Positions 10,038-18,071 of a stretch of DNA of 64,000 nt are shown here, piece after piece (the stretch's first letter is position 1; every line of letters starts with the position of its first letter). Position numbers and translations under genes: made by a program. The DNA lies in assembly GCA_031292575.1 (NCBI GenBank), contig JARLGX010000035.1:103819-167818 (forward strand), in the 5' to 3' direction. The notes under the pieces are model-generated. The model did no database searches. It was not told the origin of the DNA and was given only the letters and a program-made list of their open reading frames with translations. The DNA comes from Paludibacter sp. Its GTDB lineage: Bacteria; Bacteroidota; Bacteroidia; Bacteroidales; Paludibacteraceae.

Positions 10038-11249
10038 TTATTTTTTTGAACCGTTTCTGCCTTTGAAGTTTGGCATAAATGGGCTTTTTTCTGAAGAGTC
10101 ATTGGGTGTTGAGGAGTCGTCGGTCAATGATTTTTGATCTAAAACCACTAATTCATCGTTGGATAAACCTGATGTAATTTCAGTATTTGCCATATCAGCA
10201 TCACCAATTGCAACAATTTTATTTTTAATAGTATTGCCATCTTGAACCCAGACTATACGTTCGTTTTCTTTTAGGGTTTTACCAAGTTCCTTGTTTTCGA
10301 AAATTGTATATTTGCTATTTTTCAATGACTCCATATCCGGTTTGAAACTAAATACTTTATTTGGCAAAGTTTGTACGTCGCTTTTCTCAACCGTGTAAAT
10401 GGTGATATTTGCTGTTAAACCTGGTTTGAGTTTCAAATCCTTGTTAGTCGTGTTCACCACAACCTGATATGTTACCACATTTGATGTGACAGTAGATTTT
10501 AGCCTGACCTGGGTTACTTTTCCCGAAAATTGGTCGTTTGGAAATGCATCCACTGTAAATGTTACCCGTTGGCCTTCTTTTACGTTGCCTATATCAGCCT
10601 CATCCACGTTGGCCACAACCTGCATTTTTGTCAGATCCTGTGCAATGTCAAACAAAGTAGGAGTGCTGAATGATGCTGCAACTGTCTGTCCTTGTTCTAC
10701 CGCACGCGAAACAATTACACCGTCGATTGGCGAATAAATAGTAGCATAATTCAGGTTGGTCTGCGCTTTTTTCAAATTAGTCTGATTGAGTTTGTAAGTT
10801 GATTCAGCTAATTCATAATTGTATTTTGCTGTCTCAAAATCGATGTCACTAATTAGATTTTTGTCATGAAGCTCCTTCGAACGGTCAAAATTCTTTTTCT
10901 GAAAATCATATTGGGTTTTGCTGGAGTTCAAATTCAGGAGTTGCGAATTGTAGTCCGATTGTAAATTGGTTTTATCCAGTTCAGCCAGAATTTGGCCTTT
11001 TTTCACTACCGAATTGTAGTCTACATAGATTTTTGAAATAATTCCGGATACTTGTGTACCAACAGTAATTTCGGTAATTGGATCAATGGTTCCCGTCGCG
11101 GTAACGCTGGTAGTGATCTTGTTAAGCGACATTTTTGTAGTCTCCAGTCGAAAAGCATTTTTCGGCGATTCTTTTTTAAAAATGTAGAATCCTAATGCAA
11201 TTACAACTACGCTTATCACTGAGATGATAATGATTTTTTTCTTTTCCAT
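10038..11249 (-). CDS. MacA-like periplasmic adaptor (membrane fusion) protein
   Basis: Links the inner-membrane ABC permease to the TolC duct. The 403-aa product has an N-terminal membrane anchor (about 5-24), a biotinyl/lipoyl-like half (about 55-75), a coiled-coil hairpin (about 95-165), the second lipoyl half with ATIYSPIDGVIVSRAVEQGQ, then beta-barrel and membrane-proximal domains; the last 30 residues are Ser/Lys-rich. It lies 10 bp after the tolC-like gene and 5 bp before the ATPase, as expected for a single transcript. Confidence 0.93.
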   Translation of the reverse strand: MEKKKIIIISVISVVVIALGFYIFKKESPKNAFRLETTKMSLNKITTSVTATGTIDPITEITVGTQVSGIISKIYVDYNSVVKKGQILAELDKTNLQSDYNSQLLNLNSSKTQYDFQKKNFDRSKELHDKNLISDIDFETAKYNYELAESTYKLNQTNLKKAQTNLNYATIYSPIDGVIVSRAVEQGQTVAASFSTPTLFDIAQDLTKMQVVANVDEADIGNVKEGQRVTFTVDAFPNDQFSGKVTQVRLKSTVTSNVVTYQVVVNTTNKDLKLKPGLTANITIYTVEKSDVQTLPNKVFSFKPDMESLKNSKYTIFENKELGKTLKENERIVWVQDGNTIKNKIVAIGDADMANTEITSGLSNDELVVLDQKSLTDDSSTPNDSSEKSPFMPNFKGRNGSKK

Positions 11250-11259
11250 ATTGTATGTT

Positions 11260-12576
11260 TTATTTTATTTCTAATGGTAAATCCTGATATAAATTAAGCA
11301 TTTGTACGTTCATTATGCTGAGATATTTAGCTTGAAGCAGACTTTGTTTGGCAGCCAGCAAATTATTTTTTTCTGTCAGCAAATCCAGTGTGTTTTTCAG
11401 ACCAAGACTAAATTGTTGATCAATTAAGTCGTAACTGGTCTGCAAAGCTTTCACTTTCTCGGTTGCCGAAACGTACTGGCTTTGTGCTGATAAAGCGTCC
11501 TGATAGGAAGATTCCACTTCGGTAAGCAAACTTTTTTCAGCATCTTGCAGGTTCAATTGGGATGTTTTTTCGCTCAAGCGATTGATTTCTAATGTTGATT
11601 TATTGCTTCGATTCGTGAAAATCGGGATACTTACCGATATACCGATTCCGTCATTAAAGCCATCTTGTAATTGTTGTCCGAAACTGAAGCCCGATAATGT
11701 TGAATTGTTAGTGGCGACACTGGCATTAAGATTTATTTTGGGCAAGAAATTAGCTTTAGCTTTTTCAGTTTCCAATCCGGCAGCCTGAATGTTCAATCTG
11801 CTGCTTTTAATCTGGGGCATTACATTTAATGCATTTTCGTATACTGTTTGTAGAGCCGGCAGCGGCTTCAGAATATCTACATCATTCAATGTTGGAATCC
11901 CGATTTTAAGTTCATCTTTTACACTTAGTTCCAGCAATTGTTTCAGGTTTAGTTTTTGTGTTTCGAGGTTATTTTTGGCTACCACCAGTTGGTATTTATC
12001 GGAACTGAATTGAGATTCGAGTTGTGCCAAATCAACTTTCGATATACTTCCGGCAGCAAGTAAGTTTTTACCGCGATCGAACTGGAATTTTGAAACTTCA
12101 ACCGTTGCACTGTCGATGTTAACCGTTTCGGCGGCATATAATATTTGCAGATAGGATTGAAGAATCGAAAACTGGATAGTCTTTTGTGAATACTGTACGT
12201 TAAACTGACCTACCTGTTCGAGTAATTTTTGCTCGCGGATGTTTTTTTCAGTTTTGCCACCATCAAACAAAAGCATCGAACTGCTTAATCCGTAACTTCC
12301 GGCGTAAGTGTTGATTGCAGCCCCAGTTGCAGGAAATGGTGAGTTTGTAAAACTTTGGTTGATTGATCCCGAAAGCGATGGGAGTAGTTGTGCTTTGGCT
12401 TGTTTGGCTGTCACTGTACTTTGTTCCAGTGTAATCTTGCTTTTCTGAATCTGAATGTTATTTTTCAACGCATAGTTAATGCATGTTGTTAAATCCCATT
12501 GTTGGGGCTTGTCTTGTGCTGAAATGCTCGTTGTAATTATCAGCAAAAAGCTTAGAAGGATTGTTTGTATTTTCAT
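11260..12576 (-). CDS. TolC-family outer membrane efflux protein
   Basis: Outer-membrane exit duct of the MacAB-like pump, 438 aa. The ATG at 12574-12576 is chosen because it begins a clear signal peptide (ILLSFLLIITTSISAQ) and lies downstream of a good promoter at 12604-12634; the frame upstream of it is not protein-like. Two OEP repeats with heptad-rich helices follow (about 30-230 and 240-435). First gene of the operon running to the LytTR regulator at 5933. Confidence 0.92.
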   Translation of the reverse strand: MKIQTILLSFLLIITTSISAQDKPQQWDLTTCINYALKNNIQIQKSKITLEQSTVTAKQAKAQLLPSLSGSINQSFTNSPFPATGAAINTYAGSYGLSSSMLLFDGGKTEKNIREQKLLEQVGQFNVQYSQKTIQFSILQSYLQILYAAETVNIDSATVEVSKFQFDRGKNLLAAGSISKVDLAQLESQFSSDKYQLVVAKNNLETQKLNLKQLLELSVKDELKIGIPTLNDVDILKPLPALQTVYENALNVMPQIKSSRLNIQAAGLETEKAKANFLPKINLNASVATNNSTLSGFSFGQQLQDGFNDGIGISVSIPIFTNRSNKSTLEINRLSEKTSQLNLQDAEKSLLTEVESSYQDALSAQSQYVSATEKVKALQTSYDLIDQQFSLGLKNTLDLLTEKNNLLAAKQSLLQAKYLSIMNVQMLNLYQDLPLEIK

Positions 12577-12603
12577 CTGTTCGTAATTGATTTGATTCGG
12601 TGT

Positions 12604-12634
12604 CAAAAGTAGAACAGACAATATAGTGTTGCAA
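12604..12634 (-). promoter_or_regulatory. promoter of the efflux operon
   Basis: On the minus strand a TTG (complement of 12632-12634) is followed, after 20 bp, by TACTTTTG (complement of 12604-12611). This matches the Bacteroidetes -33/-7 pattern in sequence and spacing, and the ATG follows 27 bp later. Confidence 0.6.
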
Positions 12635-12742
12635 GTAAATTCGACGAATAGGATGGTTTTGTCGACAGAAAGACTTAAATAAAATAACAACAGTCGTTTT
12701 GCAAGTTTGCAAAGCGACTGTTGTTTTAAGAAAATAGTTTCC

Positions 12743-12919
12743 TCACTTAGGTTGCCAAAAGCAATTTTTTGGTGATACTATAGCCTCTTCTGCTTTCAGT
12801 ACTTTCATTGCTTTATCCACTTCTTTGCGTTCGAGTCCGGTTAGCTCAACTATTTTACCTGCGTTTAAAGGCACTCCGGCTTTTTTCATTGCTTCCAATA
12901 CTTGTTCTTTTGTTTCCAT
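12743..12919 (-). CDS. small winged-helix-like DNA-binding protein (58 aa)
   Basis: A 58-codon frame that starts [18 protein letters not shown] and ends CFWQPK. It has an obvious helix-turn-helix layout: helix (5-13), [10 protein letters not shown] (20-29, second helix and turn), [14 protein letters not shown] (31-44, recognition-like helix), then a short wing. This pattern resembles small MarR/ArsR-like wHTH proteins that are common in Bacteroidales, so I judge it a real gene. It sits between the efflux promoter and tyrA on the same strand. Function unknown beyond likely nucleic-acid binding. Confidence 0.75.
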   Translation of the reverse strand: METKEQVLEAMKKAGVPLNAGKIVELTGLERKEVDKAMKVLKAEEAIVSPKNCFWQPK

Positions 12920-12935
12920 AATAATCTAAAATTTA

Positions 12936-12957
12936 CCTCTAACCCCTAAAGGGAAAT
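12936..12957 (+). repeat. CCCCTAA palindromic repeat, copy c
   Basis: Reads CCTCTAACCCCTAAAGGGAA, slightly degenerate. It lies 16 bp upstream of the small wHTH gene start and pairs with copy d. Confidence 0.8.
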
Positions 12958-12990
12958 AGAGAAGTTATTATATTTGACCCATTGACTCTT

Positions 12991-13015
12991 GCTCCCTTTT
13001 AGGAGTTGGGGGTCA
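12991..13015 (-). repeat. CCCCTAA palindromic repeat, copy d (contains tyrA stop)
   Basis: Inverted partner of copy c. Its outer TGA is exactly the stop codon of the prephenate dehydrogenase gene, so gene and repeat abut without a gap. Confidence 0.8.
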
Positions 13016-13786
13016 TTCGATGTTCTTTCTCACTTTTTTCAAAAAAGTCTGCATTCGGTCAGTATCTTTATTTTCGATAATGTCAAGCAAGACCTTCAGT
13101 TCTGCACGGATGTTTTCTACTTGTTTGGGCGTGTTAGGGTTGAAAAGAATTTCGGTCAACAAATAATCGTCCTCCGACAACAATCCTTTGGCAATATCCA
13201 TGTGGCGTTTAAAAGTTGTTCCGGGAGCTTCCTGCGGTTTCATTACCGACGCAAATACCAACGTGGATGCAAATGGTATGGAAAGTGAATAGGCAATTGT
13301 TTCGTCATGCTCATCAAAACTATATTCAAAAATTTTCAATTTCAACGACCCGTATAAATCTTTGAAAAACGCCTTGCCCATATGGTCCGATTCCGAAATA
13401 ATAATGGCACTTTGCGTACTCAGATTATCGAGTGTGGCAAAGGTAGGTCCGAACATTGGATGGGTAGAAACATAACGCATACCGGTGCTTTCGTAATAGC
13501 TCTGCAAGCCGGTTTTTACCGAAGCAATATCTGAAATGATACAACTTTTTGGCAAATAAGGCAACACTGTCTGAAAAGCCTCGATGGTAAATTTCAAGGT
13601 CACACAGTTGATAACCAGCTCCGGCTCAAAGGCACGAACTTCTTCGTAAGTGGTCATCCGATAAGTATTGAACACGAAACGCAACCGTGTCGGATCAGTA
13701 TCGAACAAAGCTACTTCGTGCTGAATGCACAATACGTCGGTAAGGAATGTGCCCATTTTTCCGGCACCAAGAACTAATATCTTCAT
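13013..13786 (-). CDS. tyrA: prephenate dehydrogenase
   Basis: Oxidative decarboxylation of prephenate to 4-hydroxyphenylpyruvate in tyrosine synthesis. The 257-aa protein has an N-terminal NAD-binding Rossmann fold (MKILVLGAGKMG) and a helical C-terminal half with THPMFGPTF, the conserved substrate region of the family. No chorismate mutase or ACT domain is attached. A repeat copy provides its TGA stop; another begins 7 bp upstream of its start codon. Confidence 0.88.
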   Translation of the reverse strand: MKILVLGAGKMGTFLTDVLCIQHEVALFDTDPTRLRFVFNTYRMTTYEEVRAFEPELVINCVTLKFTIEAFQTVLPYLPKSCIISDIASVKTGLQSYYESTGMRYVSTHPMFGPTFATLDNLSTQSAIIISESDHMGKAFFKDLYGSLKLKIFEYSFDEHDETIAYSLSIPFASTLVFASVMKPQEAPGTTFKRHMDIAKGLLSEDDYLLTEILFNPNTPKQVENIRAELKVLLDIIENKDTDRMQTFLKKVRKNIE

Positions 13787-13792
13787 AAATTA

Positions 13793-13819
13793 TGACCCCT
13801 AACCCCTAAAGGGGAACTT
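13793..13819 (+). repeat. CCCCTAA palindromic repeat, copy e
   Basis: Perfect CCCCTAACCCCTAAAGGGG core, just upstream of the tyrA start. Together with copy f it brackets a 75-bp spacer that holds the candidate tyrA promoter. Confidence 0.95.
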
Positions 13820-13847
13820 GAGGATAGTGTATTTTATAAATAATGTG

Positions 13848-13855
13848 CAAAGGTA
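13848..13855 (-). promoter_or_regulatory. candidate tyrA -7 box
   Basis: TACCTTTG on the minus strand, about 60 bp upstream of the tyrA start. It lies between the two inverted repeat copies e and f, so any transcript of tyrA would begin with copy e in its 5' leader. Confidence 0.45.
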
Positions 13856-13894
13856 GTAATTTGAAACGATTTCTTTTTATTTAATAAGACAAAA

Positions 13895-13917
13895 TCCCCC
13901 TTTAGGGGTTAGGGGTC
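13895..13917 (-). repeat. CCCCTAA palindromic repeat, copy f (encodes MFS C terminus)
   Basis: Inverted partner of copy e. In the sense of the MFS gene it encodes Thr-Pro-Asn-Pro and the TAA stop codon. Confidence 0.95.
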
Positions 13918-15182
13918 TTCTTCCCATAGTTCTCATCAATTTTCATAAATGGAATAACAGCCAAAGTTGGAATAGCACAAATCAATATCCAGATAAAGAA
14001 ATGCTGGTACCCGAATAAACTCTGTATCCAGCCCGCTATCATGCCAGGGAGCATCATTCCCAGTGCCATAAATCCCGTACAAATGGCATAATGAGCTGTT
14101 TTGTGCTCGCCATCGGCAAAGTAAATCATATAAAGCATATAGGCAGTGAACCCAAAACCGTAACCGAATTGCTCCACGGCAACGGCAATATTAATCAGTA
14201 TAAAGCTCGTTGGTAAAAACCACGACAGGTATAAATAAGCCAAATGAGGAAGCGTAATGCTCAGCGCCATAGGCCAGATCCAGTACTTCAGTCCTTTGCG
14301 GGAAGCCGCAATTCCACCGACAATTCCACCCAACGTGAGAGCTATCACGCCGACAGTTCCATAGACCAATCCTACTTGCTCGGTAGTAAGTCCCAAACCG
14401 CCAATGTTACGGGCATCGAGTAGAAACGGTGCTGCCATTTTTACCAACATAGCTTCACCAAGTCGGTAAAGTAGCAGAAAAACAATAGCTAAAACGATTC
14501 CTTTCTTCTGAAAAAAAGAGGCAAAAGTCAATCCGAATTCTCTGAAAATATCTTTAGCGCTACCTCCTGTTTTGGTAGTGTCTGACTTAGGACGAGGCAA
14601 AATAAAGCGGTGATATAGAAAAAATAAAACAAATAATCCCGCCAAAATAAAGAATGTAACACTCCATGCAAGTCGGATTTTTCCCGTATGTTGTTCTAAA
14701 TAACCTGCAATAATAACAAATAGACCCTGACCGGAAAGCATGGCTAAGCGGTAAAAGGTACTGCGGATACCAACAAAAAACGATTGTTCCGAGCTATCCA
14801 ACGCCAGCATATAAAAACCATCAGCGGCAATATCGTGCGTGGCAGAACTAAATCCTATAATCCATAAAATTGCCAATGTTGCTTTGAAAAAAAATGGCAT
14901 TGGGATAAGAAAAGCTACAGCAGTTAATCCGGCGCTTATTAATAACTGCATAGTAATAATCCACCAGCGTTTAGTTTTAATAATATCTACAAATGGACTC
15001 CAGAATGGTTTTATTACCCATGGTAAATATAGTAAGCTTGTAAAAAATGTAATGTCGGTATTAGAAACGCCTAACCGTTTATACATAGTGGTGGAAAAAG
15101 CTGTAGCAACGACCACATACGGAAGTCCCTCTGCAAAGTAGAGCGTTGGTATCCATGTCCAGGGGAATTTATTTTTTATCAT
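13902..15182 (-). CDS. AmpG-like MFS permease
   Basis: Inner-membrane transporter, 426 aa, with about 12 helices. It resembles the AmpG/PAT branch of the MFS (opening with FPWTWIPTLYFAEGLPYVVV, then a D/R loop and a helix-rich core) that imports anhydro-muropeptides during wall recycling. The neighbouring SpoIID, BadF-type kinase and MurQ genes support that substrate. The last residues (KKTPNP) and the stop come from repeat copy f, so the original C terminus may have been replaced or trimmed. Substrate is inferred, not shown. Confidence 0.85.
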   Translation of the reverse strand: MIKNKFPWTWIPTLYFAEGLPYVVVATAFSTTMYKRLGVSNTDITFFTSLLYLPWVIKPFWSPFVDIIKTKRWWIITMQLLISAGLTAVAFLIPMPFFFKATLAILWIIGFSSATHDIAADGFYMLALDSSEQSFFVGIRSTFYRLAMLSGQGLFVIIAGYLEQHTGKIRLAWSVTFFILAGLFVLFFLYHRFILPRPKSDTTKTGGSAKDIFREFGLTFASFFQKKGIVLAIVFLLLYRLGEAMLVKMAAPFLLDARNIGGLGLTTEQVGLVYGTVGVIALTLGGIVGGIAASRKGLKYWIWPMALSITLPHLAYLYLSWFLPTSFILINIAVAVEQFGYGFGFTAYMLYMIYFADGEHKTAHYAICTGFMALGMMLPGMIAGWIQSLFGYQHFFIWILICAIPTLAVIPFMKIDENYGKKTPNP

Positions 15183-15207
15183 ATAATTTGCGTAGGGGTT
15201 GAATTAT

Positions 15208-15230
15208 TTCCCCTTTATGGGTTAGGGGTA
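15208..15230 (-). repeat. CCCCTAA palindromic repeat, copy g (encodes SpoIID stop)
   Basis: Core TTCCCCTTTATGGGTTAGGG. In the sense of the SpoIID gene it gives Pro and then the TAA stop. No clear inverted partner is visible near the MFS start, so this copy is single. Confidence 0.85.
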
Positions 15231-16553
15231 TATCTTTTTCAATTCCGCTCCCCTGAAATAATGCAATAAAATTTCATTGTAATGAAATCCTTTTTCGCCC
15301 ATCACGGCAGCACCAATCTGACAAAGTCCCACGCCATGACCCCAACCGGCTCCGGTGAGTGTAAAGTGTTGGGGTATATCGTCAACAACATCCGATTTAT
15401 CCACCACAAAAGCGGAACTGTACAGATGCGAGTTGGAGAGCCATTTGCGGATTTCCAGTTCTTTGCCTACTATAATTACTTTTTTTGTGCCGATAATTTG
15501 TAGTTCAATAATGCGTCCCGATTCGCCTCGTTTCATCGGAATTAAATCAATGATTTCTCCAAAATCAATACCCGAACGACGAGCCAGCAGTTCAGAAATT
15601 TCAGCCTGAGTGTATTCTACTTTCCAGCGATAGAAATCGGTTGTTTCCTGATCGTAATTATTCAGCACCTGAGCCAATACTTTTTTGTCGGTTGTGTTGC
15701 AGTAGGCGGCGGGCGATTTGCGTATCCATTTTTCAGCATTCGCTTCCACGGTCAAATCAAGTTCGAAACCTGTCGGTGTCTCGTTGTTATCAATCACCGG
15801 AATTAAATACGGATGACGTTCCGGTGCCCAGCAATTCTCGAATGCTTCAGTGATGCCACCACACGATTTGGAAAATCGCGCATCACAAATTCTACCTTCG
15901 TACATAAGTACTTCGCCACGCGTTGCTTCAATAGCTTTTTCAACGGCAGCTGTGGAGGCACGGGTAATTCCCTGGTAGCGCTGACAATGATCGTCGGCAC
16001 AAACATCAAAACTGGTATGGGCATTGCGCTCGTAATATTTGATAATTTGTTGCAGATTTCGTAGAGACAACCCATGCGTTTCTTTATTGTTTGTGGGTAT
16101 TATGGGATTTATTATCGGGTTCAACAACCAACTGCGCGAAATAACCGCGTGCGCTTTTAATAATTCCAGCGAGGCAGTGGCGCTCATTTCGCTGGAAATT
16201 ACACTGGTGAGGTAATCTTCAACCGTGATTAAGTTAATGGCTGTTAGTCTGAAATCTTTAATGATAAATTCTAATTCGCCTTTGAATCGTTGATTCTCGG
16301 TACGTTCCCAATGGAAACCGATACCAATCGATACGTTTTTCAACTCAAACGAACATTCATCACTTAATGGTTCAAATGAAAGATTATCTAATAATTCACC
16401 ATCGAACAAGATTTTTCCTTTACGAAAAATCGCAACTTTTTTTCCAGGCTGGTAAATGCGTCCGTTTGAGGCAAAAAACAGTCCATTTAAAACAAAAATA
16501 ATCTGAGATGACGATAGGATACCGACATGAATGGTGGGTTCTGTGTTGTTCAT
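15222..16553 (-). CDS. SpoIID/LytB domain protein
   Basis: 443-aa protein with the SpoIID/LytB fold, a family that includes lytic transglycosylases acting on denuded glycan strands and amidase enhancers. The motifs EDYLTSVISSEMSATASLELLKAHAVISRSW (start near 110; conserved SEM..a..E.LKAqAv.sRs pattern), TRGEVLMYEG and GAGWGHGVGLCQIGA near the C terminus are diagnostic. No signal peptide is evident. It sits in the AmpG/MurK/MurQ neighbourhood and starts 1 bp from the end of the HTH gene upstream. Its stop codon lies within repeat copy g. Confidence 0.88.
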   Translation of the reverse strand: MNNTEPTIHVGILSSSQIIFVLNGLFFASNGRIYQPGKKVAIFRKGKILFDGELLDNLSFEPLSDECSFELKNVSIGIGFHWERTENQRFKGELEFIIKDFRLTAINLITVEDYLTSVISSEMSATASLELLKAHAVISRSWLLNPIINPIIPTNNKETHGLSLRNLQQIIKYYERNAHTSFDVCADDHCQRYQGITRASTAAVEKAIEATRGEVLMYEGRICDARFSKSCGGITEAFENCWAPERHPYLIPVIDNNETPTGFELDLTVEANAEKWIRKSPAAYCNTTDKKVLAQVLNNYDQETTDFYRWKVEYTQAEISELLARRSGIDFGEIIDLIPMKRGESGRIIELQIIGTKKVIIVGKELEIRKWLSNSHLYSSAFVVDKSDVVDDIPQHFTLTGAGWGHGVGLCQIGAAVMGEKGFHYNEILLHYFRGAELKKIYP

Positions 16554-16554
16554 A

Positions 16555-16914
16555 TTATTTTCCTACAATATTTTTATATACGCCTAATTCAATATTCAAA
16601 TTTTGGAGTTCCTTTTGAAGAGTTTCTACTTGTTCTTGTAACTTTTTCTCGCGCAAGCTGATGTATTCAACCGACAATTGTTCTCCTAACTCAGCTACAA
16701 AATTATGTTTCAGTGCCAGACTTATTTTCCACAGTATACCCAGTTGCAATGACTGACTTTCAAAATATTGAAATACACTTGATCCGCTTACACCCAGTTG
16801 ACGTGCTAATTCCGCACAATTTACCGCATGTTTTGTGAAATATTCTTTCAATACATTGCCATTATGCGGATACGGATTTGTAGGTTGTAGTTTATGTTTT
16901 TTTCTATCATCCAT
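16555..16914 (-). CDS. small HTH protein with C-terminal coiled coil
   Basis: 119-aa protein. Residues about 20-65 (VLKEYFTKHAVNCAELARQL then GVSGSSVFQYF) look like an XRE/Cro-type helix-turn-helix, and residues 85-115 form a Leu/Glu/Lys heptad coiled coil, suggesting a dimeric DNA-binding regulator. It is immediately upstream of the SpoIID gene and probably co-transcribed. Target unknown. Confidence 0.75.
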   Translation of the reverse strand: MDDRKKHKLQPTNPYPHNGNVLKEYFTKHAVNCAELARQLGVSGSSVFQYFESQSLQLGILWKISLALKHNFVAELGEQLSVEYISLREKKLQEQVETLQKELQNLNIELGVYKNIVGK

Positions 16915-16934
16915 ATTTATCGTTTTATTTTGTG

Positions 16935-16942
16935 CAAATATA
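16935..16942 (-). promoter_or_regulatory. candidate -7 box of the HTH-SpoIID operon
   Basis: TATATTTG on the minus strand, 20 bp upstream of the HTH gene start. The surrounding DNA is so AT-rich that chance matches are likely. Confidence 0.35.
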
Positions 16943-17160
16943 CATATAATTCCGAATAATTTATATAATATATTAGTATAATACTTAATTATTTATGTAA
17001 ATAGCTATGTTATATTTATATTATACTTAAACGTTTTACTAAAAAACATACTTGTATTAATAATATATTTAAAATATATAGTAAAATACATAGTAATTTA
17101 AGTATAATACATAGTTATAGTAGTAATATACATATATAAAATAGTAAAATACTATTATTT
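16943..17160. other. extremely AT-rich intergenic region with repeated AGTATAATAC words
   Basis: About 220 bp with almost no G or C. The words GTATAATAC, TTATACTTAA and TACATAGT recur on both strands, and AATAGTA-AAA-TACTATT at 17139-17155 is an inverted repeat just beyond the DUF4922 stop. No gene is visible. It may serve as terminator, promoter up-element or protein-binding region. Confidence 0.6.
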
Positions 17161-18060
17161 CTAAGTATTGCTTACCTGTTCGAATATACTTACCACATCA
17201 TCTTTGGTAATTCGGTCGAAATGGCTCTGGATAGGAGTGATAAGGATGCCACCCATTTCCACAGTGGCAGGGCTTACGAGCAGCTGTAGATTGCCTTCGG
17301 CGGTATATTGCCACGGACGGAAGACTTTGCGGGGAATCACGTAGGTAAACCATTTATCGTTTTCGAAAGTGCATACGATATTCATCATGGGTTCAACTCC
17401 GTCATCGGTTTGGAAGAATGAATACAACTTTTCGAACGCATCTACTGCCGCTTCAATATTGATAGACTCGATGCAATAAACTGTTCGTAAATAATTATTC
17501 AGTTTGGAGAGCTGAAAAGTTGCTGATTCTACCAGCACTTCGGCCTGAGTTGCTTTTAGTCGTTTGTAATCATTTACGAGTGGCAGAAAATCTTTCGTTC
17601 CGGCCTGAAAATGCATATGATCAGGGGCGGATGCACCACATTTCGGACCGTTATAAAAAATCAGGTAATCGTCCAACGTTTTGGCAAGCATAAGCATGTC
17701 AGTAAAATACGGTAGAATTTGTTGGTCTACATGTTCTTTTCGCGGAATGGTAAAATGCTCGGGAAAAATAGGGAAGGGGTTGACCAAAACCAGGTAATCG
17801 CCGGCTTCCACACTTTTTTGTTCGGCAGGACGGTTTTCGGTACACAAAAAACATTTGCGTGCGGTAATGGTTTTTGCATCTACCTTGGCGCCCGATGACA
17901 CAATACGTGCCGGGTTGAACTGAACAATTACTTCGAAGTTATTGAATGTGAAAGATTTTGTTTGCACAGATTTTAATCCGGCATAATTCACACGGGCAAG
18001 TTCCCAATTGGAAACCTGCTCGTGAAAAAGGGATTTTATCTCATGATTGAGTTTGATCAT
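17161..18060 (-). CDS. DUF4922 protein, HIT-like nucleotidyltransferase/phosphorylase
   Basis: 299-aa cytoplasmic protein of the Bacteroidetes DUF4922 family. It has a CFLCTENRP cysteine pair (about 72-76), LVNPFPIFPEHFTIP and GASAPDHMHFQAG near residue 145; the H-x-H-x-Q triad is the catalytic signature of the HIT/GalT superfamily, which cleaves or transfers nucleotidyl groups. A role in nucleotide-sugar metabolism feeding the adjacent GT2 enzyme is inference. It follows the beta-barrel gene by 11 bp. Confidence 0.8.
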   Translation of the reverse strand: MIKLNHEIKSLFHEQVSNWELARVNYAGLKSVQTKSFTFNNFEVIVQFNPARIVSSGAKVDAKTITARKCFLCTENRPAEQKSVEAGDYLVLVNPFPIFPEHFTIPRKEHVDQQILPYFTDMLMLAKTLDDYLIFYNGPKCGASAPDHMHFQAGTKDFLPLVNDYKRLKATQAEVLVESATFQLSKLNNYLRTVYCIESINIEAAVDAFEKLYSFFQTDDGVEPMMNIVCTFENDKWFTYVIPRKVFRPWQYTAEGNLQLLVSPATVEMGGILITPIQSHFDRITKDDVVSIFEQVSNT

Positions 18061-18071
18061 TTGAAAAATAC

